Positions 45,548-53,796 are shown, numbered from the stretch's first letter. The stretch is DNA of 64,000 bases from JAAURB01 sp049647265 (GCA_049647265.1 JBARXJ010000053.1:248001-312000), one strand, 5' to 3'. Program-made: numbers and translations. Notes: a model not told the origin generated them from the sequence alone.

Positions 45548-46012
45548 TTAACGTCTTAAGCGGATAAACTCACAAGATTTTCCCATAATCTCTCCAGGAA
45601 ATAAACTAACCTCTTGAAATCCTTGACCTTGATAAAATTTGCGTGCGCGATAATTATCCGCAATTACAACAGTCCAAGCCGGAGATCCAATAATATTTAG
45701 AATCACTTTTAATAAGCGTTTGCCTATTTTTTGGTGTTGATAATCTGGATCGACATAGAGTAAAGTAATATAACTGCGATAGGCAGCAATAACGCCGACA
45801 ACTTGAGTTTGATTGTGCAGTGTAGCATCCGTTGTTTCGCAAGCAACAAATCGATGACAAGCCGGAAAAATTTTACAGATATTTTTATTTTCAGCCAAAG
45901 GAATTAAAGCATATTCATTCTCAGATTCTACAAACTCATCGGGTTGAGCGCGATCATGAACCCGACAAACCGCCTGCCAATCTGAGTTAAAATAAGGTCT
46001 AATTGTAATCAT
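45548..46012 (-). CDS. GNAT-family N-acetyltransferase
   Basis: 154 residues from MITIRPYFNSDWQAV at 46012, preferred because it starts 10 bp after the upstream stop. The acetyl-CoA motif is VDPDYQHQKIGKRLLKVILN followed by ADNYRARKFYQGQGFQEV. The substrate is unknown. It is in an operon with a VanX-like D-Ala-D-Ala dipeptidase, so a cell-wall amino acid or peptide is plausible (inference). Confidence 0.88.
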   Translation of the reverse strand: MITIRPYFNSDWQAVCRVHDRAQPDEFVESENEYALIPLAENKNICKIFPACHRFVACETTDATLHNQTQVVGVIAAYRSYITLLYVDPDYQHQKIGKRLLKVILNIIGSPAWTVVIADNYRARKFYQGQGFQEVSLFPGEIMGKSCEFIRLRR

Positions 46013-46022
46013 TAAATTATTC

Positions 46023-46745
46023 TCAACTTTTAATATATCGACCATATTGAGCGATATTTTGATGGGCTTTATCTTGCTGACAATTTAACCACACCCAGAA
46101 TTGATCGCCATAGGAAAAATGCCACCATTCATGAGGATGTTGTTGAAACCCGGCTTGTTTCATCACTTGTGATAATATTTGGCGATTTTGGTGATATTTT
46201 TGCGCCTCAGAATGGGTAGAATTCTCAAAGTGATTGGGATAAGATCGGGTCGAAATTTCATCAATCTCAGACCCCATATTTATCACTTCTCCTAATTCAT
46301 TAATTAACGTAATATCAACCGCTGCACCTGTACTATGAGGCGGCGGAGTAGCAGGATTTAAACTCGGAACTGCCCAAAATTGATAGACTTCTTCAAGGAT
46401 TTGTTGCTGTTGACTGGGAGATAATTGATCTAAACTTAACCCGTTTAACTGCACTCTTTCTTGAAAGACATAATCCACCATAAACTGTTGAACTTCCACC
46501 GGACGATAAGCATCAAAAATCTGAATTTTCCAGTGAGGATAATCATGATTTAATAGAGTTTGCGCTCTCATTAATCGTTCTACTACGCCTTGACGTAAAT
46601 AGTAAGGAGAGTCAACACCGGATCGATTATAAGGTGCGCCCAGTTGTTGATAGGGATGGGGAGATTCAACGGCAAATTGTTCTAAAGGAATCGGAATTAA
46701 AGGTTCACCGCAGTCCTCAATTTTAATGGTTTGGTAAGGTTTCAT
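46023..46745 (-). CDS. D-alanyl-D-alanine dipeptidase (VanX-like, M15D)
   Basis: 240 residues. Zinc and catalytic motifs: PPHSTGAAVDITLINE (His-x-x-Gly-x-Ala-x-Asp) and HPHEWWHFSYGDQFW (Glu-x-x-His), with the arginine motif DAYRPVEVQQFMVDY. These enzymes hydrolyse D-Ala-D-Ala dipeptides in peptidoglycan recycling or glycopeptide resistance. Without vanH/vanA neighbours, recycling is more likely. The two dipeptide ABC transporter ATPases 1-3 kb away fit that. Confidence 0.9.
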   Translation of the reverse strand: MKPYQTIKIEDCGEPLIPIPLEQFAVESPHPYQQLGAPYNRSGVDSPYYLRQGVVERLMRAQTLLNHDYPHWKIQIFDAYRPVEVQQFMVDYVFQERVQLNGLSLDQLSPSQQQQILEEVYQFWAVPSLNPATPPPHSTGAAVDITLINELGEVINMGSEIDEISTRSYPNHFENSTHSEAQKYHQNRQILSQVMKQAGFQQHPHEWWHFSYGDQFWVWLNCQQDKAHQNIAQYGRYIKS

Positions 46746-46818
46746 TCCGCTTTAATCAGATTAATGAATAGAATTAGATGAAATTCAATAGATCTCACCT
46801 AATTCAGTTGAATTATAA

Positions 46819-47481
46819 TTAGTTTTGTCGATGAGCAATCACAGCATAAAATGGATCGCCGCCACCCATACCAAACATCTGTAAAATCGGTGAAACTGAA
46901 GCGGTTTGAGAAATCACTTCCGGCAGACTAAATCCGGGTATATTTTCCCCTTGAACCGAATTAAAGTATTTTTCAACCAATTTAATCCGGCTGGTTTCTG
47001 TTCCCTCTCGCCAAGCGCTAATGGCTTTTTGAAAAAACATTCGGTTAGAAAAACTAATAATCGCAATTCCTCCCGGTTTTAATACTCGATGTATTTCATG
47101 AAAAACCGCTTCAGGATACTGCAAATACTGCACAGAAACACAATTTAAAACTGCATCAAATTCTCCATCCGAAAAGGGTAATTTTGGATCTTGATTTAGA
47201 TCTTGAACTACATAATGATCCAGTTGAGGATTTTTAGCCAGTTCCTCCGGGTTCATGCCATGTCCTTCTACGTGGGAAAATTCGATCTCTTCCGGCAGAT
47301 GAGACACCCAGCTACTCATCAAGTCTAAAATCCGAGTATTGGGTTGGAGGCGTTGACGATACAGGTTTGTCAACTGATCGATAAATCCCTCATCAACATG
47401 GGTAACGAAGCGGGGAACGGAGTAAAATAAGCTATCATCCCCATTATCTAGCTTGGTACGATCTTTAGACTGTAGCAACAT
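46819..47481 (-). CDS. Class I SAM-dependent methyltransferase
   Basis: 220 residues. NTRILDLMSSWVSHLP (motif I variant), DAVLNCVSVQYLQYPEAVFHEIHRVLKPGGIAIISFSNRMF (motifs II-III). Family members act on small molecules or quinones. The substrate cannot be read from the sequence. It is divergent from the ABC ATPase gene with a 126-bp spacer. Confidence 0.88.
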   Translation of the reverse strand: MLLQSKDRTKLDNGDDSLFYSVPRFVTHVDEGFIDQLTNLYRQRLQPNTRILDLMSSWVSHLPEEIEFSHVEGHGMNPEELAKNPQLDHYVVQDLNQDPKLPFSDGEFDAVLNCVSVQYLQYPEAVFHEIHRVLKPGGIAIISFSNRMFFQKAISAWREGTETSRIKLVEKYFNSVQGENIPGFSLPEVISQTASVSPILQMFGMGGGDPFYAVIAHRQN

Positions 47482-47607
47482 CGTGACAGAATTTAATGAC
47501 GTTAACAGTTGTATAGTTTAATCAAAATTATAGTGGATTGTGGCAGCAACGTTATCACCTGAGCCATTATTTTAGATCATTCTCAAAGAATTTAAATTCA
47601 TCATCAA

Positions 47608-48588
47608 ATGAACTCATCTTTACTCAATATTCGCCACCTAGAAACCCGTTTTTTTACGACTGATGGAGTGGTTCACGCGGTTAATGGAATTTCTTATACT
47701 GTTAATTTAGGAGAAACGATTGGCATTGTCGGAGAATCTGGATCGGGAAAAAGTATTAGTGTTTTATCAATTTTACGATTAATTCCTTCCCCACCTGGAA
47801 AAATTACCAATGGTGAGATTTTATTTGAAGGGATGGATTTATTAAAAATGGATGATAAAGCGTTGCGCCGGATTCGAGGCAATCAAATTTCAATGATTTT
47901 TCAAGATCCGATGACTTCTCTCAATCCCGTTTTAACTATTGGTAAACAAATCACAGAATCGATTCAGCTTCATCTCGGTTTAACCAAAAAACAAGCCAAG
48001 TATCGAGCGATTGAACTGCTACAACAGGTGGGAATTCCTGATGCTAAACGCCGCATTAGTCAGTATCCTCATCAATTTTCAGGAGGAATGCGTCAACGGG
48101 TAATGATTGCCATGGGATTAGCTTGTCAACCGAAGTTATTAATTGCAGATGAACCCACGACTGCATTAGATGTTACGATTCAAGCACAAGTCGTTGAATT
48201 GATTAAAAAACTACGCAAAGAAATGGGAATGTCTATTATTTGGATTACCCATGATTTAGCATTACTGGCAAGACTAGCAGATCGAATTTTAGTGATGTAT
48301 GGGGGTCAAATTGTTGAACAAGCAACCGTCAATCAACTCTATGAAAATCCTCGTCATCCTTATACGATTGGATTGTTGAATAGTTTACCTCGTTTAGATG
48401 GCGATCGCGCTCCAAAACTACAGGCTATTGAAGGGGTTCCCCCTGATTTAATTGATTATCCAAAAGGCTGTCCGTTTGCGCCTCGTTGTGCCTTTGCAAT
48501 TGATCGTTGTCTTGAAGAAGATCCGATTTTAGAAAGCGTTGAACCTCAACATGATGTGGCGTGTTGGGTTAAACCCGAAAGAGATTAA
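47608..48588 (+). CDS. dppD: Dipeptide/oligopeptide ABC transporter ATPase (DppD/OppD)
   Basis: 326 residues. Walker A GESGSGKS, Q-loop FQDPMTSLNPV, signature FSGGMRQR, Walker B LLIADEPTTALD, H-loop THD. The C-terminal oligopeptide extension is GCPFAPRCAFAIDRC. With the ATPase at 48973 it makes the energising pair of a dipeptide/oligopeptide importer. No permease or binding-protein gene is in the window. The genes are separated by a pseudogene. Confidence 0.9.
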   Translation: MNSSLLNIRHLETRFFTTDGVVHAVNGISYTVNLGETIGIVGESGSGKSISVLSILRLIPSPPGKITNGEILFEGMDLLKMDDKALRRIRGNQISMIFQDPMTSLNPVLTIGKQITESIQLHLGLTKKQAKYRAIELLQQVGIPDAKRRISQYPHQFSGGMRQRVMIAMGLACQPKLLIADEPTTALDVTIQAQVVELIKKLRKEMGMSIIWITHDLALLARLADRILVMYGGQIVEQATVNQLYENPRHPYTIGLLNSLPRLDGDRAPKLQAIEGVPPDLIDYPKGCPFAPRCAFAIDRCLEEDPILESVEPQHDVACWVKPERD

Positions 48589-48666
48589 TTGAGGATAATT
48601 AAAAATCTATTAATCCTGTATTTATTGTGTTTTATAAGAATATTTTGCATCATTATCTATGAGGAT

Positions 48667-48906
48667 TTATGAGTTAAAAATAATTTGAGTAATGGCTAGA
48701 CCGAAAAGTAGACTAAACACTAATTCAACAGTTCACCGAATCATCCATTTAGGAGTGATATAATTGCTGAATTTATCATTAAGCTTTTTCACCTTTCCCG
48801 ATAACTCTGTTACTTATTCTGATAACTCATTAACTTTTCCTGAGATATTATCAAGTTTTTCCAGGAGATCAGCGATTGTTGGTTCTCTTTCCGGTGTAGT
48901 TGTCAT
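48667..48906 (-). pseudogene. Degraded small coiled-coil/membrane protein gene
   Basis: One frame runs from ATG at 48906: MTTTPEREPTIADLLEKLDN, ISGKVNELSE, stop, VTELSGKVKKLNDKFSNYIT, PKWMIR, stop, TVELVFSLLFGLAITQIIFNS, TAA. It has two in-frame stops and an otherwise continuous frame (80 codons), with a coiled coil then one membrane helix. It resembles small cyanobacterial membrane proteins of unknown function that are now inactivated, and lies antisense between dppD and dppF. Confidence 0.65.
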
Positions 48907-48972
48907 ATTAATGATTTTTTAGACTAGAATCTATTATAACAGATTCAGCTATTCTCAAAACTTTAGTTAATA

Positions 48973-49977
48973 ATGAATAATCCTATTTCAAATAATCCAG
49001 AAAAACAAGCTTTAGTTCGATTACAAAATTTAAAAATACATTTTCCAATTAAACAAAATAAGCTGTTTCAGAATCAAACTCAATCCTTAAAAGCAGTAGA
49101 TGGAATTTCATTTGAAATATATCGAGGAGAAACCTTTAGTATTGTGGGAGAATCTGGCTGTGGTAAAAGTACAACCGGACGAGGAATTTTACAACTTGAA
49201 CGTCCGACTGGGGGAAAAGTCTATTTTGAAGAGATTGATTTAACCACACTAAACGATAAAGGTTTACAACAAATGCGTCGTCGGATGCAAATGATTTTTC
49301 AAGATCCTTATGCTTCACTAAACCCTCGAATGACCATTGGTAAAATTATCAGCGAGCCCTTAATCGTCCATCACTTATCTAATAAAAAAAAGGCGAAAAA
49401 TAGAGTAAAAGAACTATTAGAATTAGTTGGATTAAATCCTAACTTTATCAATCGATATCCTCATGAATTTTCAGGGGGACAACGACAACGAATTGGGATA
49501 GCTAGAGCCTTAGCGGTTCAACCCGATTTTATCGTCTGTGATGAACCCATTGCTTCTTTAGATGTTTCGATTCAAGCACAAGTAATTAATCTATTACAAT
49601 CTTTGCAAGAACAGTTTAATTTAACCTATTTATTTATTGCTCATGATTTAAGTGTGGTTCGTCATATTTCTGAACGAATTGCTGTAATGTATTTAGGTAA
49701 AGTGGTTGAATTGGCTGATTATGATCAACTGTATCAAAACCCCTTACATCCCTATACAAAAGCATTATTATCTGCTGTTCCAATTCCTAATCCAGAGATA
49801 GAAAAACAACGAGAATCTCTTCAACTTACGGGTGAAATTCCCAGTCCTATTTCACCTCCCTCTGGCTGTCGTTTTCATACTCGATGTCCATTAACGACTG
49901 AACATTGTCGAGTTGCCGAACCCCAATGGCGAGAAATTGATACCGGACATTTTGTTGCCTGTCATTTAGTCGAATAA
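48973..49977 (+). CDS. dppF: Dipeptide/oligopeptide ABC transporter ATPase (DppF/OppF)
   Basis: 334 residues. Walker A GESGCGKS, Q-loop FQDPYASLNPR, signature FSGGQRQR, Walker B FIVCDEPIASLD, H-loop AHD. C-terminal GCRFHTRCPLTTEHC as in OppF/DppF. The partner of the ATPase at 47608. Confidence 0.9.
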   Translation: MNNPISNNPEKQALVRLQNLKIHFPIKQNKLFQNQTQSLKAVDGISFEIYRGETFSIVGESGCGKSTTGRGILQLERPTGGKVYFEEIDLTTLNDKGLQQMRRRMQMIFQDPYASLNPRMTIGKIISEPLIVHHLSNKKKAKNRVKELLELVGLNPNFINRYPHEFSGGQRQRIGIARALAVQPDFIVCDEPIASLDVSIQAQVINLLQSLQEQFNLTYLFIAHDLSVVRHISERIAVMYLGKVVELADYDQLYQNPLHPYTKALLSAVPIPNPEIEKQRESLQLTGEIPSPISPPSGCRFHTRCPLTTEHCRVAEPQWREIDTGHFVACHLVE

Positions 49978-50055
49978 CCGCGCCATATTTGAAAAACCAA
50001 TCCACTAATGCTAAAACTGATAGTAATCGTGGCTATTATTTCCCAGTGTAGAATT

Positions 50056-50469
50056 ATGGCATCCACAAAAACAAAAACCGATCAACCTCGTTCAAAGAAT
50101 ACTGAAACTCACGCTACCCGTACTCCTCCCTGGGGTCAGGTAACAGAATTAGAATGTGGCGATCGCTATCGAATTAATCGGATTGTCGTCAATCCAGGGT
50201 ATCATATCACAACCCAGATGCACTATCATCGTAGTGAACACTGGATTGTGGTTGCCGGAACTGCTAAAGTAATTTGTGACGGAAAGGAAGAAATATTAAT
50301 TCCGAAGCAATCTACCTATGTTCCGATGAATAGTCCTCACCGCGTTGAAAACCCGGGTGTGATTCCTTTGGTGATGATTGAAGTGCAAAATGGAGAATAT
50401 CTTGGGGATGATGATATCATTCGCTATCCAGAAAAAGATGGTTATTCAGATCAGCAGCAACATCAATAG
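50056..50469 (+). CDS. Type II mannose-6-phosphate isomerase-like cupin
   Basis: 137 residues from MASTKTKTDQ (an earlier ATG at 50008 would add a hydrophobic lead that cytosolic homologues do not have). The cupin is RTPPWGQVTELECGDRYRINRIVVNPGYHITTQMHYHRSEHWIVVAGTAKV and STYVPMNSPHRVENPG. It matches the isolated C-terminal PMI domain of bifunctional mannose-6-phosphate isomerase/GDP-mannose pyrophosphorylases. Likely function: fructose-6-P/mannose-6-P interconversion for GDP-mannose, or a sugar-binding cupin. Confidence 0.88.
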   Translation: MASTKTKTDQPRSKNTETHATRTPPWGQVTELECGDRYRINRIVVNPGYHITTQMHYHRSEHWIVVAGTAKVICDGKEEILIPKQSTYVPMNSPHRVENPGVIPLVMIEVQNGEYLGDDDIIRYPEKDGYSDQQQHQ

Positions 50470-50494
50470 TTAATTGACCAAAGAAATGGGTTTC

Positions 50495-50522
50495 AAGCCT
50501 CGTCCTTCTAGGACGGCTTTTT
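50495..50522 (+). terminator. Hairpin terminator after the cupin, also left-end candidate of the TnpB element
   Basis: AAGC-CT bulge-CGTCCT, loop TCT, AGGACG-GCTT, then T-run. It lies 25 bp after the cupin stop and overlaps the 3' end of the small RHH gene on the other strand. Confidence 0.65.
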
Positions 50523-50645
50523 CTTGAGTTTTAGTTTTCTGATGAGTTCCCTTAATACATCATTTTGGCTTCTATTCTCTTGTCCGCAATAAGCCACAAG
50601 ATCCTCATATTCTTTCTCTGAACACCTAATTGTCAGCTTTTTCAT
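50508..50645 (-). CDS. Small ribbon-helix-helix (CopG/Arc-like) protein
   Basis: 45 residues: MKKLTIRCSEKEYEDLVAYC (beta strand then helix A), then GQENRSQNDVLRELIRKLKL (helix B), KKKPS. The pattern of one strand with alternating Lys/Thr/Ile/Arg followed by two helices with an intervening N-R-S turn is the RHH fold. The start codon is directly next to two GCCGTCATTT iterons and 37 bp from the divergent tnpB start. The gene is shorter than the usual ORF cut-off. Inference: repressor of tnpB and of itself. Confidence 0.72.
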   Translation of the reverse strand: MKKLTIRCSEKEYEDLVAYCGQENRSQNDVLRELIRKLKLKKKPS

Positions 50646-50666
50646 GCCGTCATTTTGCCGTCATTT
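50646..50666. promoter_or_regulatory. Tandem iterons GCCGTCATTT between RHH gene and tnpB
   Basis: Two exact 10-bp copies (50646-50655 and 50657-50666) at an 11-bp period, about one helical turn, touching the RHH start codon and lying just upstream of the tnpB promoter. RHH proteins bind such tandem sites as dimers of dimers. Confidence 0.65.
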
Positions 50667-50670
50667 ATGT

Positions 50671-50676
50671 TAGAAT
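50671..50676 (+). promoter_or_regulatory. Probable -10 of tnpB (leaderless start)
   Basis: TAGAAT followed by GATAGC and the tnpB ATG at 50683. The other tnpB has a matching TAGAATAGCAT just before its own start, so both seem to be transcribed from within a few bases of the start codon. Confidence 0.35.
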
Positions 50677-50682
50677 GATAGC

Positions 50683-51960
50683 ATGAAAGCGAGATACCAG
50701 TACAGAATCTACCCAACGACTGAGCAACAAACCAAATTGGCTAAACTCTTTGGTTGCTGTAGAGTTGTGTGGAACGATGCTTTAGCCCATTGTGTTGAAC
50801 TGTACAAATCAGGAGAAAAGAAACCCAAAAATTCTCAACTTCAGCAAACTTTTATTACCCAAGCCAAGAAAACAACAAAACGACAATGGTTAAAAGAGGT
50901 TTCTAATATCCCCTTACAACAATCTCTTAATGACTTAGAACAAGCTTATCAGAACTTTCTTGGTGCGCGTTCCCTAGGTGATTGTGAATCACCGGGGTCG
51001 CACCGCTTTTTCAAGTCATGTAAAGGGAAACGAAAGGGCAAGAGAGTTAAGTTACCTAAATTTAAAAAACGAAACGCTAAGCAGTCAGCCCGATTCAGAG
51101 TTGGCGGTTTTAAGCTTGATGGAGACAAAATATCTTTAGCCAAAATTGGTAAGTTAAAGATAATCTGGTCAAGGCCTCTACCTTCTCAACCCTCATCGGT
51201 TACGGTAATCAAAGATGCAGCTAACAGATATTTTTTGAGCTTTGTTGTTGAAGTCAACCAACAAATCTTACCGCCATCATCCAATAGTGTAGGAATAGAT
51301 TTAGGAATCAGGACATTTGCTGTGTTAAGTTCTGGAGAGAAAATAGATGCTCCTAAACCTCTAAAACAGAAAATTAAGCGTCTGAGAAAACTTAACCGAA
51401 ATCTATCCCGAAAAACGCTCTTGTCTAAACGCTATGAGAAAGCACGGGTTAGAAAGGCTGAACTTTATGCAAGGATGAGAGACACTCGAAAAGACTTCCT
51501 GCACAAATTGTCAACTCGAATAATCAACGAGAACCAAGTGGTTGTTTTAGAAGACTTAAACGTCTCAGGGATGGTTAGAAATCGCAAACTGTCTAAAGCT
51601 ATTAGCGATTTAGGGTGGAGACAGTTTAGAACTTTCCTCGAAGGTAAGGCTGAAAAGTATGGTCGAGATTTTCGAGTAATTAGCCGCTGGGAACCTACAA
51701 CTCAAAGGTGTCATGCCTGTGGGTTTGTTGGTGGCAAACTCGACTTATCTGTACGGCAGTGGACTTGTTTAAACTGCGAAACAGTCCATGATAGAGATGA
51801 AAACGCAGCTAAAAATATCTTAGTCGCCGGAGGACATTCGGAGACTCAAAACGGACGTGGAGGAAGGCATCAGACTTCTACTAAAGAAGCAGCATCCAAT
51901 GAAACGTCAACCCACTTGGGGGAACCTGTGCAGTTATCAATTTTTGATATTTTGTGGTAG
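50683..51960 (+). CDS. tnpB: RNA-guided endonuclease TnpB (IS200/IS605 OrfB)
   Basis: 425 residues. Complete RuvC site: VGIDLGIRTFAVL (Asp206), VVVLEDLNVSGM (Glu290), HDRDENAAKNIL (Asp372). Zinc finger CHACGFVGGKLDLSVRQWTCLNC. Residues about 93-108 (LGARSLGDCESPGSHR) are not part of the family and interrupt the usual NFF-KSCKGKRKGKRV motif. They are encoded by a 43-bp palindrome inserted in frame. The last 30 residues (HLGEPVQLSIFDILW) are usual for the group. TnpB uses a guide RNA from the transposon right end to cut the empty donor site. Activity is unknown because of the insertion. Confidence 0.93.
   Translation: MKARYQYRIYPTTEQQTKLAKLFGCCRVVWNDALAHCVELYKSGEKKPKNSQLQQTFITQAKKTTKRQWLKEVSNIPLQQSLNDLEQAYQNFLGARSLGDCESPGSHRFFKSCKGKRKGKRVKLPKFKKRNAKQSARFRVGGFKLDGDKISLAKIGKLKIIWSRPLPSQPSSVTVIKDAANRYFLSFVVEVNQQILPPSSNSVGIDLGIRTFAVLSSGEKIDAPKPLKQKIKRLRKLNRNLSRKTLLSKRYEKARVRKAELYARMRDTRKDFLHKLSTRIINENQVVVLEDLNVSGMVRNRKLSKAISDLGWRQFRTFLEGKAEKYGRDFRVISRWEPTTQRCHACGFVGGKLDLSVRQWTCLNCETVHDRDENAAKNILVAGGHSETQNGRGGRHQTSTKEAASNETSTHLGEPVQLSIFDILW
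50962..51004. repeat. Palindromic insert inside tnpB
   Basis: Outer arms GGTGCG (50962-50967) and CGCACC (50999-51004). Inner arms CCC/GGG and GGTGATT (50977-50983) with AATCACC (50987-50993) around a GTG loop. The encoded peptide is not found in family consensus. It is much richer in GC than the surrounding gene. Confidence 0.75.
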
Positions 51961-52709
51961 GTATAGCCGCTAGGAATCCTCTTCGTTCACGCAGAGGTGG
52001 ATGTCAATGTGTTCACCTTAAGATTCTTAGTGACAGGAGAGATGATTCACGATCTCTCCTCCGACTGATTCAGCTAATATCTAAAAATTGATACCCCTCT
52101 TCATCGCTTCAAGAATAGAAGAATGAGCCGTATAACAGTATATTTTTTGTTTAAGCCTGATAGATAGAGTCCCTAGGTAACAGACAATCCATAACCTCTG
52201 CTGTATATCTTATTACCATTGGACATGACAGACTGAGTGAATCAGTTATCTGATTGAGTCATTAATATTGCCTTTGACAAGAATATTTTTTTTGAGAACT
52301 TCGATGAAATTCCTGTATTAATCTAAAAATGGTATCATAATAGACAGAAAATTAAATTAATTTACACCTTAAATTTCGATCTATTCTGTTGTCTTATACA
52401 ATGAGTTTAATGGCTCAAGCTCAATTAATTTATTAATGATTCATAACATTTATCTGTAAAAATTTAATCTGGCGGGTAAAAATTTATTTTTGATAAATCT
52501 AACTTAAACTATTGATAATCATAGCTTAATCGTCAGTCGCAGGGCTGAGAAATACTGGTTTTATCAAGGATACTATCACCATCTTTACAAAAAATTTACA
52601 TTAATAATTCGACTTTTTTTAAATCCTTTACCTATTCCTTAAATCTTATTTGTATGATAGAAAGTAAGCATAATTAAATGCAGTTAGTTTTAGTCAAAGA
52701 GGAATTGGT
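51961..52709. other. Right end of TnpB element and AT-rich spacer
   Basis: The first 47 bp form the element's right end. A perfect 9-bp hairpin AGGAGAGAT/ATCTCTCCT lies at 52035-52060 with an 8-nt loop. The rest is AT-rich, with GAGG before the ATG of the next gene. No ORF was recognised. Confidence 0.5.
52035..52060. repeat. Perfect 9-bp hairpin downstream of TnpB element
   Basis: AGGAGAGAT (52035-52043) pairs with ATCTCTCCT (52052-52060) around GATTCACG. No T-run follows. It contains AGGAGA and its complement, so it could hide or mimic a ribosome binding site. It lies 28 bp beyond the right end. Confidence 0.4.
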
Positions 52710-52985
52710 ATGTTGAACCGTTTACAATCATACTTACTCGCTCCCATCCAAGCATGGCTTGATAGTCTAGAAATCCACAATCCTAAACTGGCTTTGTGGC
52801 TGTACAAAGTGATTCCCGCACAATGTCCCTTTGCTCGAGATATTCGTGTTTTAGGCCGGAAAATTATCACCATTCCCCCCTTATGTAAACTCAATCCGTT
52901 TTACGATCAAGTGGTTGGCCTTCGGTTTAGAGCGTTGTGCTATTTAGTTGACGAATGTGGGATCTCTCTTGAATATAACGGGTAG
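52710..52985 (+). CDS. Mo-dependent nitrogenase C-terminal-like domain protein
   Basis: 91 residues. LNRLQSYLLAPIQAWLDSLEIHNPKLALWLYKVIPAQCPFARDIRVLGRKIITIPPLCKLNPFYDQVVGLRFRALCYLVDEC matches the small domain annotated from the C-terminus of some Mo-nitrogenases and found as free-standing copies in many cyanobacteria. It is not in itself evidence for nitrogen fixation. GAGG precedes the ATG. Two cysteines (CPFARD, CKLNPFYDQ) are conserved-looking. Confidence 0.85.
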   Translation: MLNRLQSYLLAPIQAWLDSLEIHNPKLALWLYKVIPAQCPFARDIRVLGRKIITIPPLCKLNPFYDQVVGLRFRALCYLVDECGISLEYNG

Positions 52986-53075
52986 TATAAATCATGATTG
53001 TAATTGGCGAAGCGTTCACCATTCCAGCAATCAGTTTAAATCAGTTTTTCTAACTAAAATTGTTATTTACATCAC

Positions 53076-53105
53076 AAAACCGTGTCCTCTACCGGATGCG
53101 GTTTT
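53076..53105 (+). terminator. Hairpin AAAACCG/CGGTTTT after the nitrogenase-domain gene
   Basis: 7-bp perfect stem with inner TCC/GGA pairing, then T-rich ATTG. It lies 90 bp after the stop codon. Moderately convincing as a Rho-independent terminator. Confidence 0.5.
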
Positions 53106-53286
53106 ATTGCTATCAGTCCCTCCTCGGCAGGTTTACCCGATCCGGCGCTATGTTCCCTCGCTCTCAGAGCTTTACAAAAGAGGGGTTTATGTAAAGCAAG
53201 TTCCCCGCAAGCTAAACCAAAACTTTACAGAAAACCTCTTGAACTTTGGGAATCGTTTATATTATCCTAGGGTCACATAAAATTAC

Positions 53287-53371
53287 GTCGGCTAAGATTG
53301 AGAAGCAAAAACCTTCTCAGTTAGAACTGTGAAATAAAAATTTGTAGTATAATCCCTGTCCTGTAGCCGAC
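53287..53371. ncRNA. Candidate structured RNA (nested inverted repeats)
   Basis: Outer arms GTCGGCTA (53287-53294) and TAGCCGAC (53364-53371), perfect. Inside, TGAGAAG (53299-53305) pairs with CTTCTCA (53313-53319) around CAAAAAC. No ORF uses it. It could be a small RNA or a leader element; strand unknown. Confidence 0.4.
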
Positions 53372-53796
53372 ATCTATAAGAACTTAAGCTTGATTCGTCT
53401 ATGTTTTTTTGGAGGATGTCACTTGAAAACAGACGTAAAATTTTAGGATGGAAAATGATCAAGTAGGGAATCAATAAATTAATGATTGAAGTCGGGAACT
53501 TCTTCAATTGTTTTGCATTCATAATCAAAAGAGCTTTATTGATCTGCCAATCGATTAATGGGATTGAGCTGTGTTTGAGAATAAAAAATGCAGTTCCTTT
53601 CAGCAGCGCAAAAGCTGACGTTGCCAACTTGGATCTATCGAGATAAAATCGTTTGAGGCAGAGATTGAGCAATATAAACCGCCTACCATAACTTTTAAAA
53701 GAAAGCCGAGACCAAAGTCTGGGTTGAGGGTTGCTCTGCGTTTAATCGTAACTGAGTAGTAGACCACACCATCCACGCATATTAGGAAGACCAGGA

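Larger units (their letters stand above)
50495..52007 (+). mobile_element. IS200/IS605-type TnpB element with RHH gene, probable extent
   Basis: Contains a divergent 45-residue RHH gene and tnpB. The right end is the canonical hairpin CCTCT (51978-51982) with AGAGG (51993-51997) followed by GGATGTCAA (51999-52007), the usual right-end sequence in cyanobacterial members. The left end is placed at the hairpin at 50495 by inference. There is no TnpA gene, so it is a solo, non-autonomous element. Confidence 0.6.
52986..53796. other. 811-bp intergenic region with two candidate RNA structures
   Basis: Contains a terminator-like hairpin AAAACCG/CGGTTTT (53076-53105), a nested inverted repeat at 53287-53371 and a run of T followed by GGAGG near 53405-53416. 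Three ORFs of 60-126 codons have no family features. The region probably includes the promoter of the giant gene at 53797; AGGA lies 12-15 nt before its ATG. Confidence 0.5.

Noticed and set aside
52710..52985. Evidence for nitrogen fixation from the nitrogenase C-terminal domain protein
   Set aside because: This small domain occurs as a stand-alone protein in many cyanobacteria that do not fix nitrogen, and no nif gene is present.
52948..53672. ORFs of 110, 62 and 126 codons in the 52.9-53.7 kb region
   Set aside because: They overlap each other or structured non-coding DNA, have no recognisable domain, and their composition is like that of intergenic DNA.
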